Source: Klebsiella sp. RHBSTW-00484 (GTDB lineage Bacteria > Pseudomonadota > Gammaproteobacteria > Enterobacterales > Enterobacteriaceae). Taken from it: a stretch of DNA of 64,000 nucleotides. The stretch lies in assembly GCF_013705725.1 (NCBI RefSeq), contig NZ_CP055481.1:4340001-4404000 (forward strand), read 5' to 3'. Each line of letters starts with the position of its first letter. Position 1 is the stretch's first letter. Below are positions 26,274 through 36,125 of this stretch, piece after piece. Position numbers and translations under genes: made by a program. Below the pieces are notes generated by a model. It saw only the letters and a program-made list of their open reading frames with translations, was not told where the DNA came from and searched no databases.

Positions 26274-27412
26274 TAGCGTATTAGCGCGCTGTGGGAAGCG
26301 CGTCTTTCAAAATTAAACATGTCAGAGATGGCTTATTGAGTCAGCGACGGAGTGCCTGTGCCCTCTACTGGCAACATTGATACCGCCTCCCCTCCCGACG
26401 GGAAAGGGCTTTTGGGGAAGGTGGCGACGAAAAGCAGGATGTACAATGAATAACAGGATCAAATCCCTGGCCTTGCTGGTCAATCTGGGAATCTATGGGG
26501 CTGCTTTTCCGCTGAGCGCGGCGGAAACCTCCTCTGATAGCAAAGCCGCAACCGCTGACGAAACCATGGTCGTTACCGCCGCCGAACAGAACCTTCAGGC
26601 TCCGGGCGTCTCAACCATCACCGCCGATGAAATCCGTAAACGTCCGCCTGCGCGCGACGTATCTGAAATTATCCGCACCATGCCGGGCGTTAACCTGACT
26701 GGCAACTCCACCAGCGGCCAGCGCGGCAACAATCGCCAGATTGATATTCGCGGCATGGGCCCGGAAAACACCCTGATCCTGATTGATGGTAAGCCCGTAA
26801 CCAGCCGTAACTCCGTGCGCCAGGGCTGGCGTGGCGAACGTGATACCCGCGGTGATACCGGCTGGGTTCCGCCGGAAATGATCGAGCGCATTGAAGTCCT
26901 GCGCGGTCCGGCTGCCGCACGCTACGGTAACGGCGCGGCGGGCGGTGTCGTGAATATCATCACCAAAAAAGGCGGCGATGAGTGGCACGGTTCATGGGAC
27001 ACATATTTCAATGTACCAGAACATAAAGATGAAGGTTCCACCAAACGAACCAATTTTAGTCTTAATGGGCCGATGGGTGGGGATTTCAGCTTCCGGTTGT
27101 ACGGCAACCTAGATAAAACCCAAGCCGACGCATGGGATATCAACCAAGGGCATCAATCTGCACGAGCAGGAACTTATTCCACTACACTCCCTGCTGGGCG
27201 AGAAGGTGTGATTAATAAAGATATCAATGGTTCCGTCCGTTGGGATTTCGCTCCAATGCAGTCTCTAGAGTTTGAGGCTGGCTATAGTCGCCAGGGCAAT
27301 CTGTACGCGGGAGATACCCAGAACACTAACTCTGACGCGTATACTCGCTCCAAATACGGCGATGAAACAAATCGTATGTATCGCCAAAACTATTCTTTGA
27401 CTGGATTGGCCC

Positions 27413-28318
27413 CTATATTTCCATACACTTTTTATCACTTAACCCATGACTGGTTCGTCGCCGCAGATATTCCCGTGGCGAACGATACCCCAGTGCACTA
27501 TGCGGATGCCATTCGTTGTAATGTTCGAAGGCCTCCGCAAGGTTCTTTACCGCTGTTAACCCGTCGGGTTTCGGCATGATGCTGATGTAATCGCGCTTCA
27601 TCGTTTTCACGAAGCTCTCTGCCATCCCGTTGCTTTCCGGGCTACGTACCGCCGTATGTTTAGGCTCCAGTCCTACCATTCTGGCGAACTGACGCGTCTG
27701 ATAAGAACGGTAGGCTGAACCGTTGTCTGTCAGCCACTCAACTGGGGATGTCGGCAGGCTGTTACCGAAGCGACGCTCCACGGCACCCAGCATGACGTCC
27801 TGCACGGTTTCACTGTCATATCCACCGTTACTGGCCGCCCAGTAAAGTGCCTCGCGATCGCAACAGTCCAGAGCGAACGTGACCCGCAGTTTTTCACCGT
27901 TATCACAGCTGAACTCGAAGCCGTCAGAGCACCACCGCTGGTTACTTTCTCCAACGGCCACTTTCCCTGTATGCGCCCGCTTCGATGGCGGTATTTCCGG
28001 TTTACGCTCAAGCAGCAGCGCATTCTGACGCATGATGCGGTATACGCGTTTGGCATTGATCACCGCCATGTCGTCAGTTTCTGATTGTCTGCGCAGCAGT
28101 GCCCATACCCGACGATAACCATAGGTGGGCAGATCGCCGATAACGGTATGGATACGGGCCAGCGCGTCAGTATCATCAGGCTTGCGCTTGCACCGACGAT
28201 CCTGCCAGTCCTTCGACCGACGGGCCATGGCATGCAGTTGCGCACGTGAGACCCGGAGGCAACGACTGACAAGGCTTATTCGCCATCCTCCGGCAACAAG
28301 GGCACGTGCGCTATCCAC
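27413..28318 (-). CDS. insD: IS2-type transposase OrfB (InsD-like)
   Basis: A 301-residue integrase-fold transposase (rve), the length of IS2 InsD. DDE-type elements are visible: [22 protein letters not shown] and [17 protein letters not shown], with the end SPREYLRRR. It overlaps orfA by 43 bp in another frame and would normally be made as an OrfAB fusion by -1 frameshifting at the A7G run on the minus strand (28319-28325). Confidence 0.93.
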   Translation of the reverse strand: MDSARALVAGGWRISLVSRCLRVSRAQLHAMARRSKDWQDRRCKRKPDDTDALARIHTVIGDLPTYGYRRVWALLRRQSETDDMAVINAKRVYRIMRQNALLLERKPEIPPSKRAHTGKVAVGESNQRWCSDGFEFSCDNGEKLRVTFALDCCDREALYWAASNGGYDSETVQDVMLGAVERRFGNSLPTSPVEWLTDNGSAYRSYQTRQFARMVGLEPKHTAVRSPESNGMAESFVKTMKRDYISIMPKPDGLTAVKNLAEAFEHYNEWHPHSALGYRSPREYLRRRTSHGLSDKKCMEI

Positions 28319-28641
28319 TTTTTTTGTCGGCCATATTCAACGGCTTCTTTTAGCAGCTCGTTTTCCATGGTTTTCTTGCCCAACAGGCGCTGCAGCTCTT
28401 TAATTTGCTTCATCGCAGATGCCAGCTCCGACGCGGGCACAACCTGTTCTCCTGCGGCAACGGCTGTAAGGCTGCCTTCCTGATACTGCTTACGCCACAG
28501 GAACAGCTGACTGGCAGCAACGCCATGCTGACGGGCGACCAGCGACACGGTCATTCCGGGCTCAAAACTCTGCTGAACAATGGCGATTTTTTCCTGAACA
28601 CTTCGCCGTCTGCGCTTCTCTGGACCTAAAACATCAATCAT
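28276..28641 (-). CDS. insC: IS2-type OrfA (InsC-like)
   Basis: A 121-residue helix-turn-helix protein starting [13 protein letters not shown], the same length as IS2 InsC. The HTH segment is [20 protein letters not shown] and a leucine-zipper-like coil follows ([21 protein letters not shown]). It binds the element ends and regulates transposition. The start at 28641 is the ATG matching InsC; upstream in-frame codons belong to the IS end. Confidence 0.93.
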   Translation of the reverse strand: MIDVLGPEKRRRRSVQEKIAIVQQSFEPGMTVSLVARQHGVAASQLFLWRKQYQEGSLTAVAAGEQVVPASELASAMKQIKELQRLLGKKTMENELLKEAVEYGRQKKWIAHVPLLPEDGE

Positions 28642-30055
28642 TCGGACTCCAACGACTAGTCTAAAAACTAGTATTAAGACTATCACTAACTTAAGTGATA
28701 CCAACTGTCTGGAGATTCAGGGGGCCAGTCTATTGACATGGAATGGTGGCTGGAATAACGGAGTTACAACCAGTAACTGGGTACAATATGAACACACGCG
28801 TAACACGCGAATTCCTGAAGGACTCGCCGGGGGGACAGAAGGCAAGTTCAATGAAAAAGCCAGCGAATCTTTTGTTGATACCGATCTTGATGACGTTATG
28901 CTGCACAGTGAAATCAGCATACCTTTCGACCTTTTGGTGAACCAAAATCTGACGCTTGGAACTGAATGGAACCAACAGCGGATGAAAGACTTGAGCTCCA
29001 ATAGTCAGCCGCTAACCGGTAACAATACTGGCGGTGCGATTCCCGGCGTAGATTCAACAAATCGCAGCCCATACTCAAAAGCAGAAATTTTTTCTCTGTT
29101 TGCAGAGAACAATATGGAAGTAACCGAGAGCACCATGCTAACTCCGGCGCTGCGCTTCGATCACCATAGCATCGTTGGTAATAACTGGAGCCCGTCACTA
29201 AATCTGTCTCAAGGTCTGGGCGATGACTTTACTCTGAAAATGGGTATCGCTCGCGCTTATAAAGCACCAAGTCTATACCAGACCAACCCAAACTATATTT
29301 TATACAGTAAGGGCCAAGGCTGTTATGCCAGTGCCGGTGGCTGCTATCTACAAGGTAATGATGATCTGAAGGCCGAAACCAGCATCAATAAAGAAATCGG
29401 TCTTGAGTTTAAACGTGATGGTTGGCTGGCTGGCATTACTTGGTTCCGTAACGATTACCGGAATAAAATTGAAGCGGGCTATGCTCCCATTGACAAAAAT
29501 GACAGTGGAACCGATCTGTATCAATGGGAGAATGTGCCAAAAGCCGTTGTTGAAGGCCTAGAGGGGACATTAAACGTACCGGTAAGTGAAACGGTGAACT
29601 GGACCAATAACATCACCTATATGCTGAAAAGCGAGAACAAAACAACCGGCGATCGCTTATCGATTGTTCCAGAGTATACGTTGAATTCGACCCTTAGCTG
29701 GCAGGCTCGTGATGACCTTTCAGTACAATCCACCTTTACTTGGTACGGTAAACAACAACCCAAAAAATACAACTACAAAGGACAACCCGCAGTTGGTCCA
29801 GAAACTGCTGAAGTTAGCCCTTATAGCATCGTTGGCCTAAGCGCGACGTGGGATCTAACCAAAAATGTCAGCCTGACCGGCGGCGTGGATAATGTCTTTG
29901 ATAAGCGTCAGTGGCGCGCAGGTAACGCACAAACAACTGGCGATCTTGCAGGTGCAAACTACATAGCTGGCGCAGGTGCGTATACCTACAACGAACCGGG
30001 CCGTACCTGGTATATGAGCGTCAATACTCACTTCTAATTGCTTAGCTTGATCTCC

Positions 30056-30081
30056 TCCGCCCTCTTCTCATAGAGGGCGGA
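30056..30081 (+). terminator. Hairpin between fepA and entD
   Basis: TCCGCCCTC (30056-30064) pairs with GAGGGCGGA (30073-30081). There is no T-run after it, so it may be an attenuating or mRNA-stabilising stem within the fepA-entD transcript rather than a full terminator. Confidence 0.6.
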
Positions 30082-30106
30082 CGGAAGAATCTGCTAACAT
30101 TCCACG

Positions 30107-30730
30107 ATGCAAATCCAACACTCAATCATTAAGCTTGCCGATCATTCACTTCAGCGGGTGGATTTCGACCCTGCAACTTTTCAGCCTGAAGATCTATTCT
30201 GGCTCCCGCATCACGCCCTGCTAACCGACTGCGCCCGTAAGCGGCAGAGCGAACATCTTGCCGGGCGTATTGCAGCGGTTTATGCGCTACAGGAAATGGG
30301 AGAGAAAAGCGTTCCTGCCATTGGCGATCAGCGACAACCCCTATGGCCCGCCCCGTGGTACGGCAGCATCAGCCACAGCAAACAGACTGCGCTGGCAGTG
30401 GTTTCTGCCCAGCCGGTCGGCATTGATATCGAAAGGATCATGACGCCTTCGCTGGCGGCAGATCTGGAAAGCAGCATCGTCAACGCAGCGGAAAAAAGAG
30501 TTCTGGATGACAGTGGTTTACCGCCTGAGCTGGCGCTGACGCTGGCGTTTTCGGCGAAAGAGAGCGCGTTTAAGGCCTGCCATGTGGACGTACAATCCGG
30601 AAGAGGTTTTACCGATTTTGAGTTGGTGTATATAAAGGAAGGAATTTTGCTTCTTCGGCTATCCGCTAAAGAGTTTCGGCTGCAATGGATTAAGGCCGGA
30701 GAATTTGTTATTACGCTCTGTACGTCATAA
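30107..30730 (+). CDS. entD: Enterobactin synthase 4'-phosphopantetheinyl transferase
   Basis: A 207-residue Sfp-type PPTase, with YGSISHSKQTALAVVS near residue 84, the metal-binding IGIDIERI near 105 and the FSAKESAFKA motif near 148. It primes EntB and EntF carrier domains with phosphopantetheine. It lies 69 bp after fepA on the same strand; in E. coli it is cotranscribed with fepA, so the IS2-type insertion upstream may reduce its expression. The ribosome-binding site is weak. Confidence 0.95.
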   Translation: MQIQHSIIKLADHSLQRVDFDPATFQPEDLFWLPHHALLTDCARKRQSEHLAGRIAAVYALQEMGEKSVPAIGDQRQPLWPAPWYGSISHSKQTALAVVSAQPVGIDIERIMTPSLAADLESSIVNAAEKRVLDDSGLPPELALTLAFSAKESAFKACHVDVQSGRGFTDFELVYIKEGILLLRLSAKEFRLQWIKAGEFVITLCTS

Positions 30731-30757
30731 AAGGTGCCGTTTTAGACACCGTGCTCG

Positions 30758-30870
30758 TATTTCTGCCGGGCGGCGGCTGACGCCTTGCACGGCCTACAAA
30801 CACCACGACATCATCATGTTGCGCATTTTTTGTAGGCCCGGTAAGGCGCTAGCCGCCACCGGGCAATTTC
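30758..30870. repeat. BIME between entD and the transketolase genes
   Basis: Inverted REP units (CTGCCGGGCGGCGGCTGACGCC and TAGGCCCGGTAAGGCGC...CCACCGGGCAA) with the same layout as at 3391-3495. It lies between convergent entD and the transketolase operon. Confidence 0.8.
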
Positions 30871-30886
30871 AGAGACGCACATGAAA

Positions 30887-31822
30887 TCAACGCATCTTCT
30901 GCGCCAGTTCAGCAACAGAGGCCGCATCAAAACCGTGATGTTTACGCAGCCAGCCGCGATCTGCCGCAGCCGCATATTCACCATCCGGGATCCCCAGGCG
31001 CTTGAGCTTAATACCGACGCCCGCTTCCGCCAGCACTTCCGCCACCAGGCTACCCAGTCCGCCGTTGACGTTATGCTCTTCCACCGTAATCACCGCTTTG
31101 CATGGCTTCAGAGCTGCCAGCAGCGCGGCGGTATCGCAAGGGCGGATTGAAGGCACGCTCACCACTTTAGCCTGAACCCCGGCATCGGCCAGAATTTGCG
31201 CCGCATCGACAATTTCATGCACCGTAGAGCCTGTTGCTACCAGCGCGATATCTTCGCCTTCGCGCAGCGTCACTACCGCACCGGGCACAAACTGATAATT
31301 TTCGTCGTGCAGCTCCGGCAACGCCTTGCCATCGAGGCGAATATAAACCGGCCCCTGATAGCGAATGGCGTAATCGATAATCTGCCGACATTCACGCGGT
31401 GAAGAAGGGGCAAAAATCTGGATATTACCGAAGCCGCGCATCACCGCCAGATCGTCAATCGCGTGGTGGGTACTCGCCAGCGGGCCGTAGCTGGCCCCGG
31501 CGTTGAGGCCAAATAGCTTAACGTTGGTGTTGTTGTAGCAAACGTCGACTTTAATTTGCTCGTTAGCGCGGGAAATCAGGAACGGCGCGGCGTTACAGGT
31601 CACCGCAACTTTTCCGCCCAGCGCCAGGCCAGCTGCTGTGCCGACCATGCTCTGCTCGGCGATGCCCACGTTAACCAGGCGGCCAGGGAATTGTTTAATA
31701 AACGGGGCGATTTTTGCCGTCGAGGTTGAGTCAGCTACCACCGGCACCAGATCAACACCGCTTTCAACTGCATCAATAAACGCTTCAACCATCACGCTCG
31801 CCAGGTGTTCTGCATTACTCAT
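30887..31822 (-). CDS. Transketolase, C-terminal subunit
   Basis: A 311-residue protein with the pyrimidine-binding and C-terminal transketolase domains: GIAEQSMVGTAAGLALGGK near residue 56, APFLISRANEQIKVD, and VEEHNVNGGLGSLVAEVLAE in the C-terminal domain. Together with the adjacent N-terminal subunit it makes a split transketolase, a form used in several pentulose- and apulose-phosphate pathways. It overlaps the upstream subunit gene by 8 bp, so the two are coupled. Confidence 0.92.
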   Translation of the reverse strand: MSNAEHLASVMVEAFIDAVESGVDLVPVVADSTSTAKIAPFIKQFPGRLVNVGIAEQSMVGTAAGLALGGKVAVTCNAAPFLISRANEQIKVDVCYNNTNVKLFGLNAGASYGPLASTHHAIDDLAVMRGFGNIQIFAPSSPRECRQIIDYAIRYQGPVYIRLDGKALPELHDENYQFVPGAVVTLREGEDIALVATGSTVHEIVDAAQILADAGVQAKVVSVPSIRPCDTAALLAALKPCKAVITVEEHNVNGGLGSLVAEVLAEAGVGIKLKRLGIPDGEYAAAADRGWLRKHHGFDAASVAELAQKMR

Positions 31823-32645
31823 CTTTCAATTCCTCCAGTGCCAGTGCAATTTCTTCGCCTTTCGGTACCCGGTGGTGCCATTCCGGACGCCCCTGGATAA
31901 AGGAAATACCGGCACCTTTCGTGGTGTTGGCGATAATAACGTTCGGTTTACCTTCCTGCTTCAGCCCTTCCAGAGTCGCCACCACCGACGCCATGTCGTT
32001 GCCCTGGCACTCGGTTACCGTCATGCCGAAGGCTTTCCATTTGTCAGCCAGCGGGTCGGTATTCATGATTTCACGGGTCGGCCCTGCCAGCTGGAGGTTG
32101 TTCTTGTCATTAATGATGACGAGGTTATCAAGCCCATAGTGCGCCGCGGCCAGAGCCGCTTCCCAGTTGCTGCCTTCAGCCAGTTCGCCATCGCCGGTAA
32201 TTAAAAAGATGCGGCGGGAGCTGTTGCTTTTCTTCGCAGCCAGCGCCAGCCCCACCGCAACAGGCAAACCGTGGCCCAGCGCGCCGGTGTTGAGTTCGAT
32301 GCCCGGCGTTTTTTGACGTACAGGGTGGCCAGGAAGATGAGAGTTGGCATGCTGATAGGTATCCAGCCAGTCAACGGGGAAGAAACCCGCTTCGGCCAAC
32401 ACGCAGTAGTAGCAACCCACCGCGTGGCCTTTCGACTGAATGTAGATATCACGCTGATCGTCAGCAATACGGTCCGGCGCAACGTTCATAATGCGGAAGT
32501 AGAGCGCGGTAATCAGTTCAACCTGAGACAGGTCGGCTCCGGTGTGCCCACCCGCTGGGCTGTTGGCATTCAATCTGACGATATGGCGACGAACGGCGCG
32601 GGCTTTACGCTCAAGTGCCTGGACATCATAGCTATAGGGATTCAT
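31815..32645 (-). CDS. Transketolase, N-terminal (TPP-binding) subunit
   Basis: A 276-residue thiamine-diphosphate domain with GHTGADLSQVELITALYF near residue 33, LGHGLPVAVGLALAAK and the TPP/Mg motif GDGELAEGSNWEAALAA...NDKNN (about 150-180). First gene of its operon, divergent from the SorC-family regulator. The 364-bp upstream region holds at least one palindrome shared with the kinase control region. The substrate is probably a ketose phosphate made by the neighbouring kinase. Confidence 0.92.
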   Translation of the reverse strand: MNPYSYDVQALERKARAVRRHIVRLNANSPAGGHTGADLSQVELITALYFRIMNVAPDRIADDQRDIYIQSKGHAVGCYYCVLAEAGFFPVDWLDTYQHANSHLPGHPVRQKTPGIELNTGALGHGLPVAVGLALAAKKSNSSRRIFLITGDGELAEGSNWEAALAAAHYGLDNLVIINDKNNLQLAGPTREIMNTDPLADKWKAFGMTVTECQGNDMASVVATLEGLKQEGKPNVIIANTTKGAGISFIQGRPEWHHRVPKGEEIALALEELKDE

Positions 32646-32827
32646 TTAATACCTCTGAATTTATTTTCAACTTGGAATATTTATTCCGTCAGGGACTAAA
32701 AAAACCAGACATCCCCAGGCAACGCATCGCAAGGCTTACGCCGCTGCATCATACTCAGGAACATTCTGCCTCCTTACCACCAGGCCTGACTGCGCCTGGG
32801 TACTTTTCAGTTGACCTGAAATCACCA

Positions 32828-32841
32828 TGAATATATATTCA
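32828..32841. promoter_or_regulatory. Operator-like palindrome TGAATATATATTCA
   Basis: A perfect 14-bp palindrome between the divergent transketolase and SorC-type genes. Its 12-bp core GAATATATATTC recurs exactly at 34191-34202. A related GGAATATTTATTCC lies at 32674-32687. Probably the binding site of the adjacent regulator. Confidence 0.55.
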
Positions 32842-33009
32842 ATAATGATTCTTTATTCAATTATGCAGCCACTGTTCTGTTTTTGTCCATAGCTGTTTTT
32901 GAGGATTGGCGAAAGTTAGATATCCATCACACTTAACTGTCTTTTCTTTTCGCGTATGATGATGAGCTCTAAGATAATGGCTGCACGTAAATGATTTTCG
33001 GGGAAATAT

Positions 33010-33960
33010 ATGGCTAAGCAGGATGAACAACGGCTATTAGTTAAGATTGCCACTCTTTACTATCTTGAAGGACGAAAGCAGTCCGATATCGCTCAACTTC
33101 TCTCGCTTTCTCAGTCATTTATCTCCCGAGCGATTACCCGTTGCCAAAAGGAAGGCGTGGTCAAAATTAGCGTTGTTCAGCCATCCAATATTTTCCTCAA
33201 CCTTGAAAAAGGTCTCGAGGATCGCTACGGAATTAAACAAGCCATCGTGGTAGATACCGAAGAAGACGCGAACGATCACAACATCAAGCGCGCCATTGGG
33301 TCCGCCGCCGCCCACTATCTGGAAACGCGATTACGCCCGAAAGACCTGATTGGCGTCTCCTCCTGGAGTTCGACCATTCGTGCGATGGTCGATGAAGTTC
33401 ACGCGCAAAATCTGAAGGCCAACGGCGTGATTCAACTGCTGGGTGGTGTAGGGCCGAACGGTAATGTCCAGGCAACGATCCTCACCCAGACCCTGGCGCA
33501 TCATCTTAACTGCGATGCCTGGCTGCTTCCTTCCCAAAGTATCGAAGGCTCAACGGAGGAGAAAAATCGTCTCATTGCCAGCAAAGATGTCGCCGATGTC
33601 ATTGCCCGCTTTGACGAAGTCGATATCGCCATCGTCGGCATTGGCATCCTCGAACCTTCGCAACTGCTCAAAACGTCCGGGAACTACTACCACGAAGATA
33701 TGCTTCAGGTGCTGGCTGCACGCGGCGCGGTCGGAGACATTTGCCTGCACTACTACGACAAAAACGGCAAAGCGGTGTTACGCGATGATGAAGATCCTGT
33801 TATCGGCATGGCGCTGGAAAAAGTGAAGAAGTGCCCCAACGTGGTGGCCCTTGCCGGCGGCAGCGATAAGGTTGCGGCTATCAAAGGTGCGCTATCAGGC
33901 GGTTATATCGATGTGTTAATTACTGACTACCCCACCGCACGCCTGCTTATCGCGGGTTAA
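33010..33960 (+). CDS. SorC/DeoR-family sugar-binding transcriptional regulator
   Basis: 316 residues. The N-terminal helix-turn-helix (about 10-45) is KIATLYYLEGRKQSDIAQLL...SQSFISRAI. The C-terminal sugar-phosphate-binding domain (about 60-316) has GVSSWSSTIRAM, LLGGVGPNG and VALAGGSDKVAAIKGAL. SorC-type regulators respond to phosphorylated sugars or polyols. It sits between the transketolase operon (divergent) and the kinase/transport operon, and both control regions share a palindrome, so it probably controls both. Confidence 0.9.
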   Translation: MAKQDEQRLLVKIATLYYLEGRKQSDIAQLLSLSQSFISRAITRCQKEGVVKISVVQPSNIFLNLEKGLEDRYGIKQAIVVDTEEDANDHNIKRAIGSAAAHYLETRLRPKDLIGVSSWSSTIRAMVDEVHAQNLKANGVIQLLGGVGPNGNVQATILTQTLAHHLNCDAWLLPSQSIEGSTEEKNRLIASKDVADVIARFDEVDIAIVGIGILEPSQLLKTSGNYYHEDMLQVLAARGAVGDICLHYYDKNGKAVLRDDEDPVIGMALEKVKKCPNVVALAGGSDKVAAIKGALSGGYIDVLITDYPTARLLIAG

Positions 33961-34187
33961 CTTCCTCATTCCAACACTTTCCCACAGCCTTTACGCTTTC
34001 CCGGAAGCGTAAAGGTAATGCAAATAAATATTTATATTTCAATACGATAAATGCATTAACCTGCTCTCTTTTTCACTCATTGTCAGATGCTCCACCGAAC
34101 GGATAAGTGTGATTGCCAGCACAATTGATAACTTTTCCTGTAGCCCGATGGGAAGTTTCTGGCTAAGGTATCAAATAAATAATCACT

Positions 34188-34206
34188 ATCGAATATATAT
34201 TCAGTG
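34188..34206. promoter_or_regulatory. Second SorC-type operator candidate
   Basis: ATCGAATATATATTCAGTG contains the 12-bp palindrome GAATATATATTC (34191-34202) found also upstream of the transketolase operon. It is framed by TCACT at 34183-34187 and AGTGA at 34203-34207, giving an extended dyad. It lies about 120 bp upstream of the kinase start, in the AT-rich gene-free region 33961-34324. Confidence 0.6.
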
Positions 34207-34324
34207 ATTAAAAAAGTGAAAACGAATTGTCACATCATGGCCTGCTAAGAAGCAATGCGATAAAGAGGAATGCCGACTCTTCCCCCTCCGCGCCAGGACG
34301 AAGTGTGACTCAGGAGACTACCTA

Positions 34325-35845
34325 ATGCAGGCAACACGTAAAGAGTTCATCATTGCACTGGACGAAGGCACCACTAACGCCAAAGCCGTCGTGCTCGATA
34401 GCCGCGGTGACGTGGTAGTGAAATTCTCGCAGCCGCTGGCGATTCAAACGCCGCGCGATGGTTGGGTCGAGCAATCGGGAGAAGTTCTGGTCGAAGCCTC
34501 ACTCGACGTTATCGCTAAAGCGGTTGAACACGTGGGTGCAGAGAACGTCGCCGCATTGGCCATCAGCAACCAGCGCGAGACCGCCATCGGTTGGTATCGC
34601 CAGAGCGGTAAACCCATTAACGCCGCCATCACCTGGCAGTGTACCCGCAGCGCCTCATTTTGCGATGAACTGCGCCGCGACAACAAAGAGCAGCAAATCA
34701 AAACCACCACCGGCCTGCCGATCGCGCCTCTGTTCTCGGCCTCAAAAATGCGCTGGCTGCTGGAATCCATTCCTGAAGGCCGCATGTTGGCAGAGCGCGG
34801 AGAAATCTGCCTCGGCACTATCGACAGCTGGCTGCTGTGGAACTTAACCCAGGGCGAAGCGTTCCATTGCGATCACTCCAATGCCGCGCGCACTCAGTTG
34901 CTGAACCTGCAAACCGGACAGTGGGATGACGAGATGCTGGCACTGTTCCAGATCCCTCGCGCCGCGCTGCCGGAGATTAAACCTTCCAGCGGATTATTTG
35001 GCTATACCCGCGGGCTGAACAATATCCCTGACGGTATCCCGGTGATGGCGATGGTGGGTGATTCCCACGCCGCGCTGTTTGGTCACGCGCTTGGCGAACT
35101 GGGCTGCGTTAAAGCCACCTACGGCACGGGGTCATCAGTGATGGCGCCGGTAAAATCCGCACAGTGCGATATCGACGCACTGGCCACCACCATCGCCTGG
35201 CACGACGGCGACAGCATCACCTACGGACTCGAAGGTAATATTCCGCATACCGGCGATGCGGTTGCGTGGATGGCCGACAGCACCGGCTTAAGCGAGCTTT
35301 CTGATGCCGAACTGGCTCACGAGCTCAATACCCTCCCCGCCTCCGTGGACTCTACGCTGGGCGTCTATTTTGTGCCAGCCCTTACCGGACTTGGCGCACC
35401 ATGGTGGGATGACAGCGCCCGCGGCGTAATTTGCGGCCTAAGCCGTGGCGTTAAACGCGCGCACCTGATTCGCGCCGCGCTGGAGTCCATCACCTATCAA
35501 ATCGCCGATGTTGTTGTCGCCATGCGTCAGCAGGATGACTTCCACCTGGCGGCATTAATGGTCGACGGCGGCCCAACAAAAAATGATTGGTTAATGCAGT
35601 ATCAGGCCGACCTGCTGGGATGCCCGGTGATGCGCAGCGATGTTGCCGAACTCTCGGCGATTGGCGCAGCCCTTCTGGCCCGCAAAGCCCTGACCCCAGG
35701 CTCGGTAACCGACCTGAAAGCCTTCTTAACCGAACATAGCGAATTTATCCCCGATATGGCCCGCCACCAGCGCCTGCAGAAAAGATGGCAGGAGTGGCGC
35801 CATGCGGTGAACAGAACATTATGGAAACCGGCAACGTCCGCCTGA
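34325..35845 (+). CDS. FGGY-family carbohydrate kinase (glycerol kinase-like)
   Basis: 506 residues with the ATP-binding start IALDEGTTNAKAVV (about residue 9), the FGGY signature region TGLGAPWWDDSARGVICGLSRG near 355 and VDGGPTKNDWLMQYQADLLG near 417. FGGY kinases phosphorylate glycerol, tetritols, pentuloses and similar substrates. It is glycerol-kinase-like but sits with split transketolase and short-chain dehydrogenases, so a ketose produced from an imported polyol or sugar is the inferred substrate. CAGGAG precedes the ATG. Confidence 0.9.
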   Translation: MQATRKEFIIALDEGTTNAKAVVLDSRGDVVVKFSQPLAIQTPRDGWVEQSGEVLVEASLDVIAKAVEHVGAENVAALAISNQRETAIGWYRQSGKPINAAITWQCTRSASFCDELRRDNKEQQIKTTTGLPIAPLFSASKMRWLLESIPEGRMLAERGEICLGTIDSWLLWNLTQGEAFHCDHSNAARTQLLNLQTGQWDDEMLALFQIPRAALPEIKPSSGLFGYTRGLNNIPDGIPVMAMVGDSHAALFGHALGELGCVKATYGTGSSVMAPVKSAQCDIDALATTIAWHDGDSITYGLEGNIPHTGDAVAWMADSTGLSELSDAELAHELNTLPASVDSTLGVYFVPALTGLGAPWWDDSARGVICGLSRGVKRAHLIRAALESITYQIADVVVAMRQQDDFHLAALMVDGGPTKNDWLMQYQADLLGCPVMRSDVAELSAIGAALLARKALTPGSVTDLKAFLTEHSEFIPDMARHQRLQKRWQEWRHAVNRTLWKPATSA

Positions 35846-35880
35846 CGCCCACCAGGGAATCTCGTGTGTGACGAACCTTA

Positions 35881-36024
35881 GAGCCTATCCCAGTAGGCGT
35901 TATTGGCGCAGGCAGTTTGAACACGGACAGCGCACAGAAACCGGAGCGTACGCGGAGTACGTGAGGATTTCGAGCACTGCCCTGGTTCAAAATGGCAAGT
36001 AAAATAGCCCTAATGGATAGGCTC
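35881..36024. repeat. MITE-like 144-bp repeat with terminal inverted repeats
   Basis: It begins GAGCCTATCC and ends GGATAGGCTC (perfect 10-bp inverted ends), flanked by TTA on both sides (35878-35880 and 36025-36027). There is no coding capacity. It lies between the kinase and the binding-protein gene, where it may form a long stem-loop in the transcript. It looks like a short nonautonomous inserted element. Confidence 0.65.
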
Positions 36025-36125
36025 TTAATCATCAACAAAAGGAGACCCCCGGCCCATAAACTTGATTTTCAGGCCTTACGTTGTTTCACCGTACCCGACA
36101 ATAACAACCAAGAGAGAAAATTGTC

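Larger units (their letters stand above)
27402..28732 (-). mobile_element. IS2-type element (IS3 family) in fepA
   Basis: 1331 bp, the length of IS2, flanked by the direct 5-bp duplication TTGAC (27397-27401 and 28733-28737). Ends are TGGATTGGCCCC and GGGGCCAGTCTA, imperfect inverted repeats of the IS2 kind. It carries orfA and orfB on the minus strand, opposite to fepA. The encoded proteins are very close but not identical to E. coli IS2 InsC/InsD, so it is an IS2 relative or variant. Confidence 0.95.
26446..30037 (+). pseudogene. fepA: Ferric enterobactin receptor gene, split by an IS2-type element
   Basis: TonB-dependent outer-membrane receptor: signal peptide (about 1-24), TonB box region TMVVTAA, plug domain about 30-180, then the 22-strand barrel ending YMSVNTHF. 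The frame is continuous from 26446 to 27401 and from 28738 to 30037. Removing the IS and one copy of its 5-bp duplication gives an intact 751-codon gene (E. coli FepA 746 aa) with the junction NYSLT-WNGGW. No other lesion is seen. As it stands the protein is cut at about residue 318 plus about 60 residues read from the IS. AGGA precedes the ATG. The plug-coding part is GC-rich and the barrel-coding part markedly AT-richer. Confidence 0.95.

Noticed and set aside
27402..27579. Continuation of the fepA frame to 27579
   Set aside because: These codons read into the end of the IS2-type element; they are a chimeric tail, not part of fepA.
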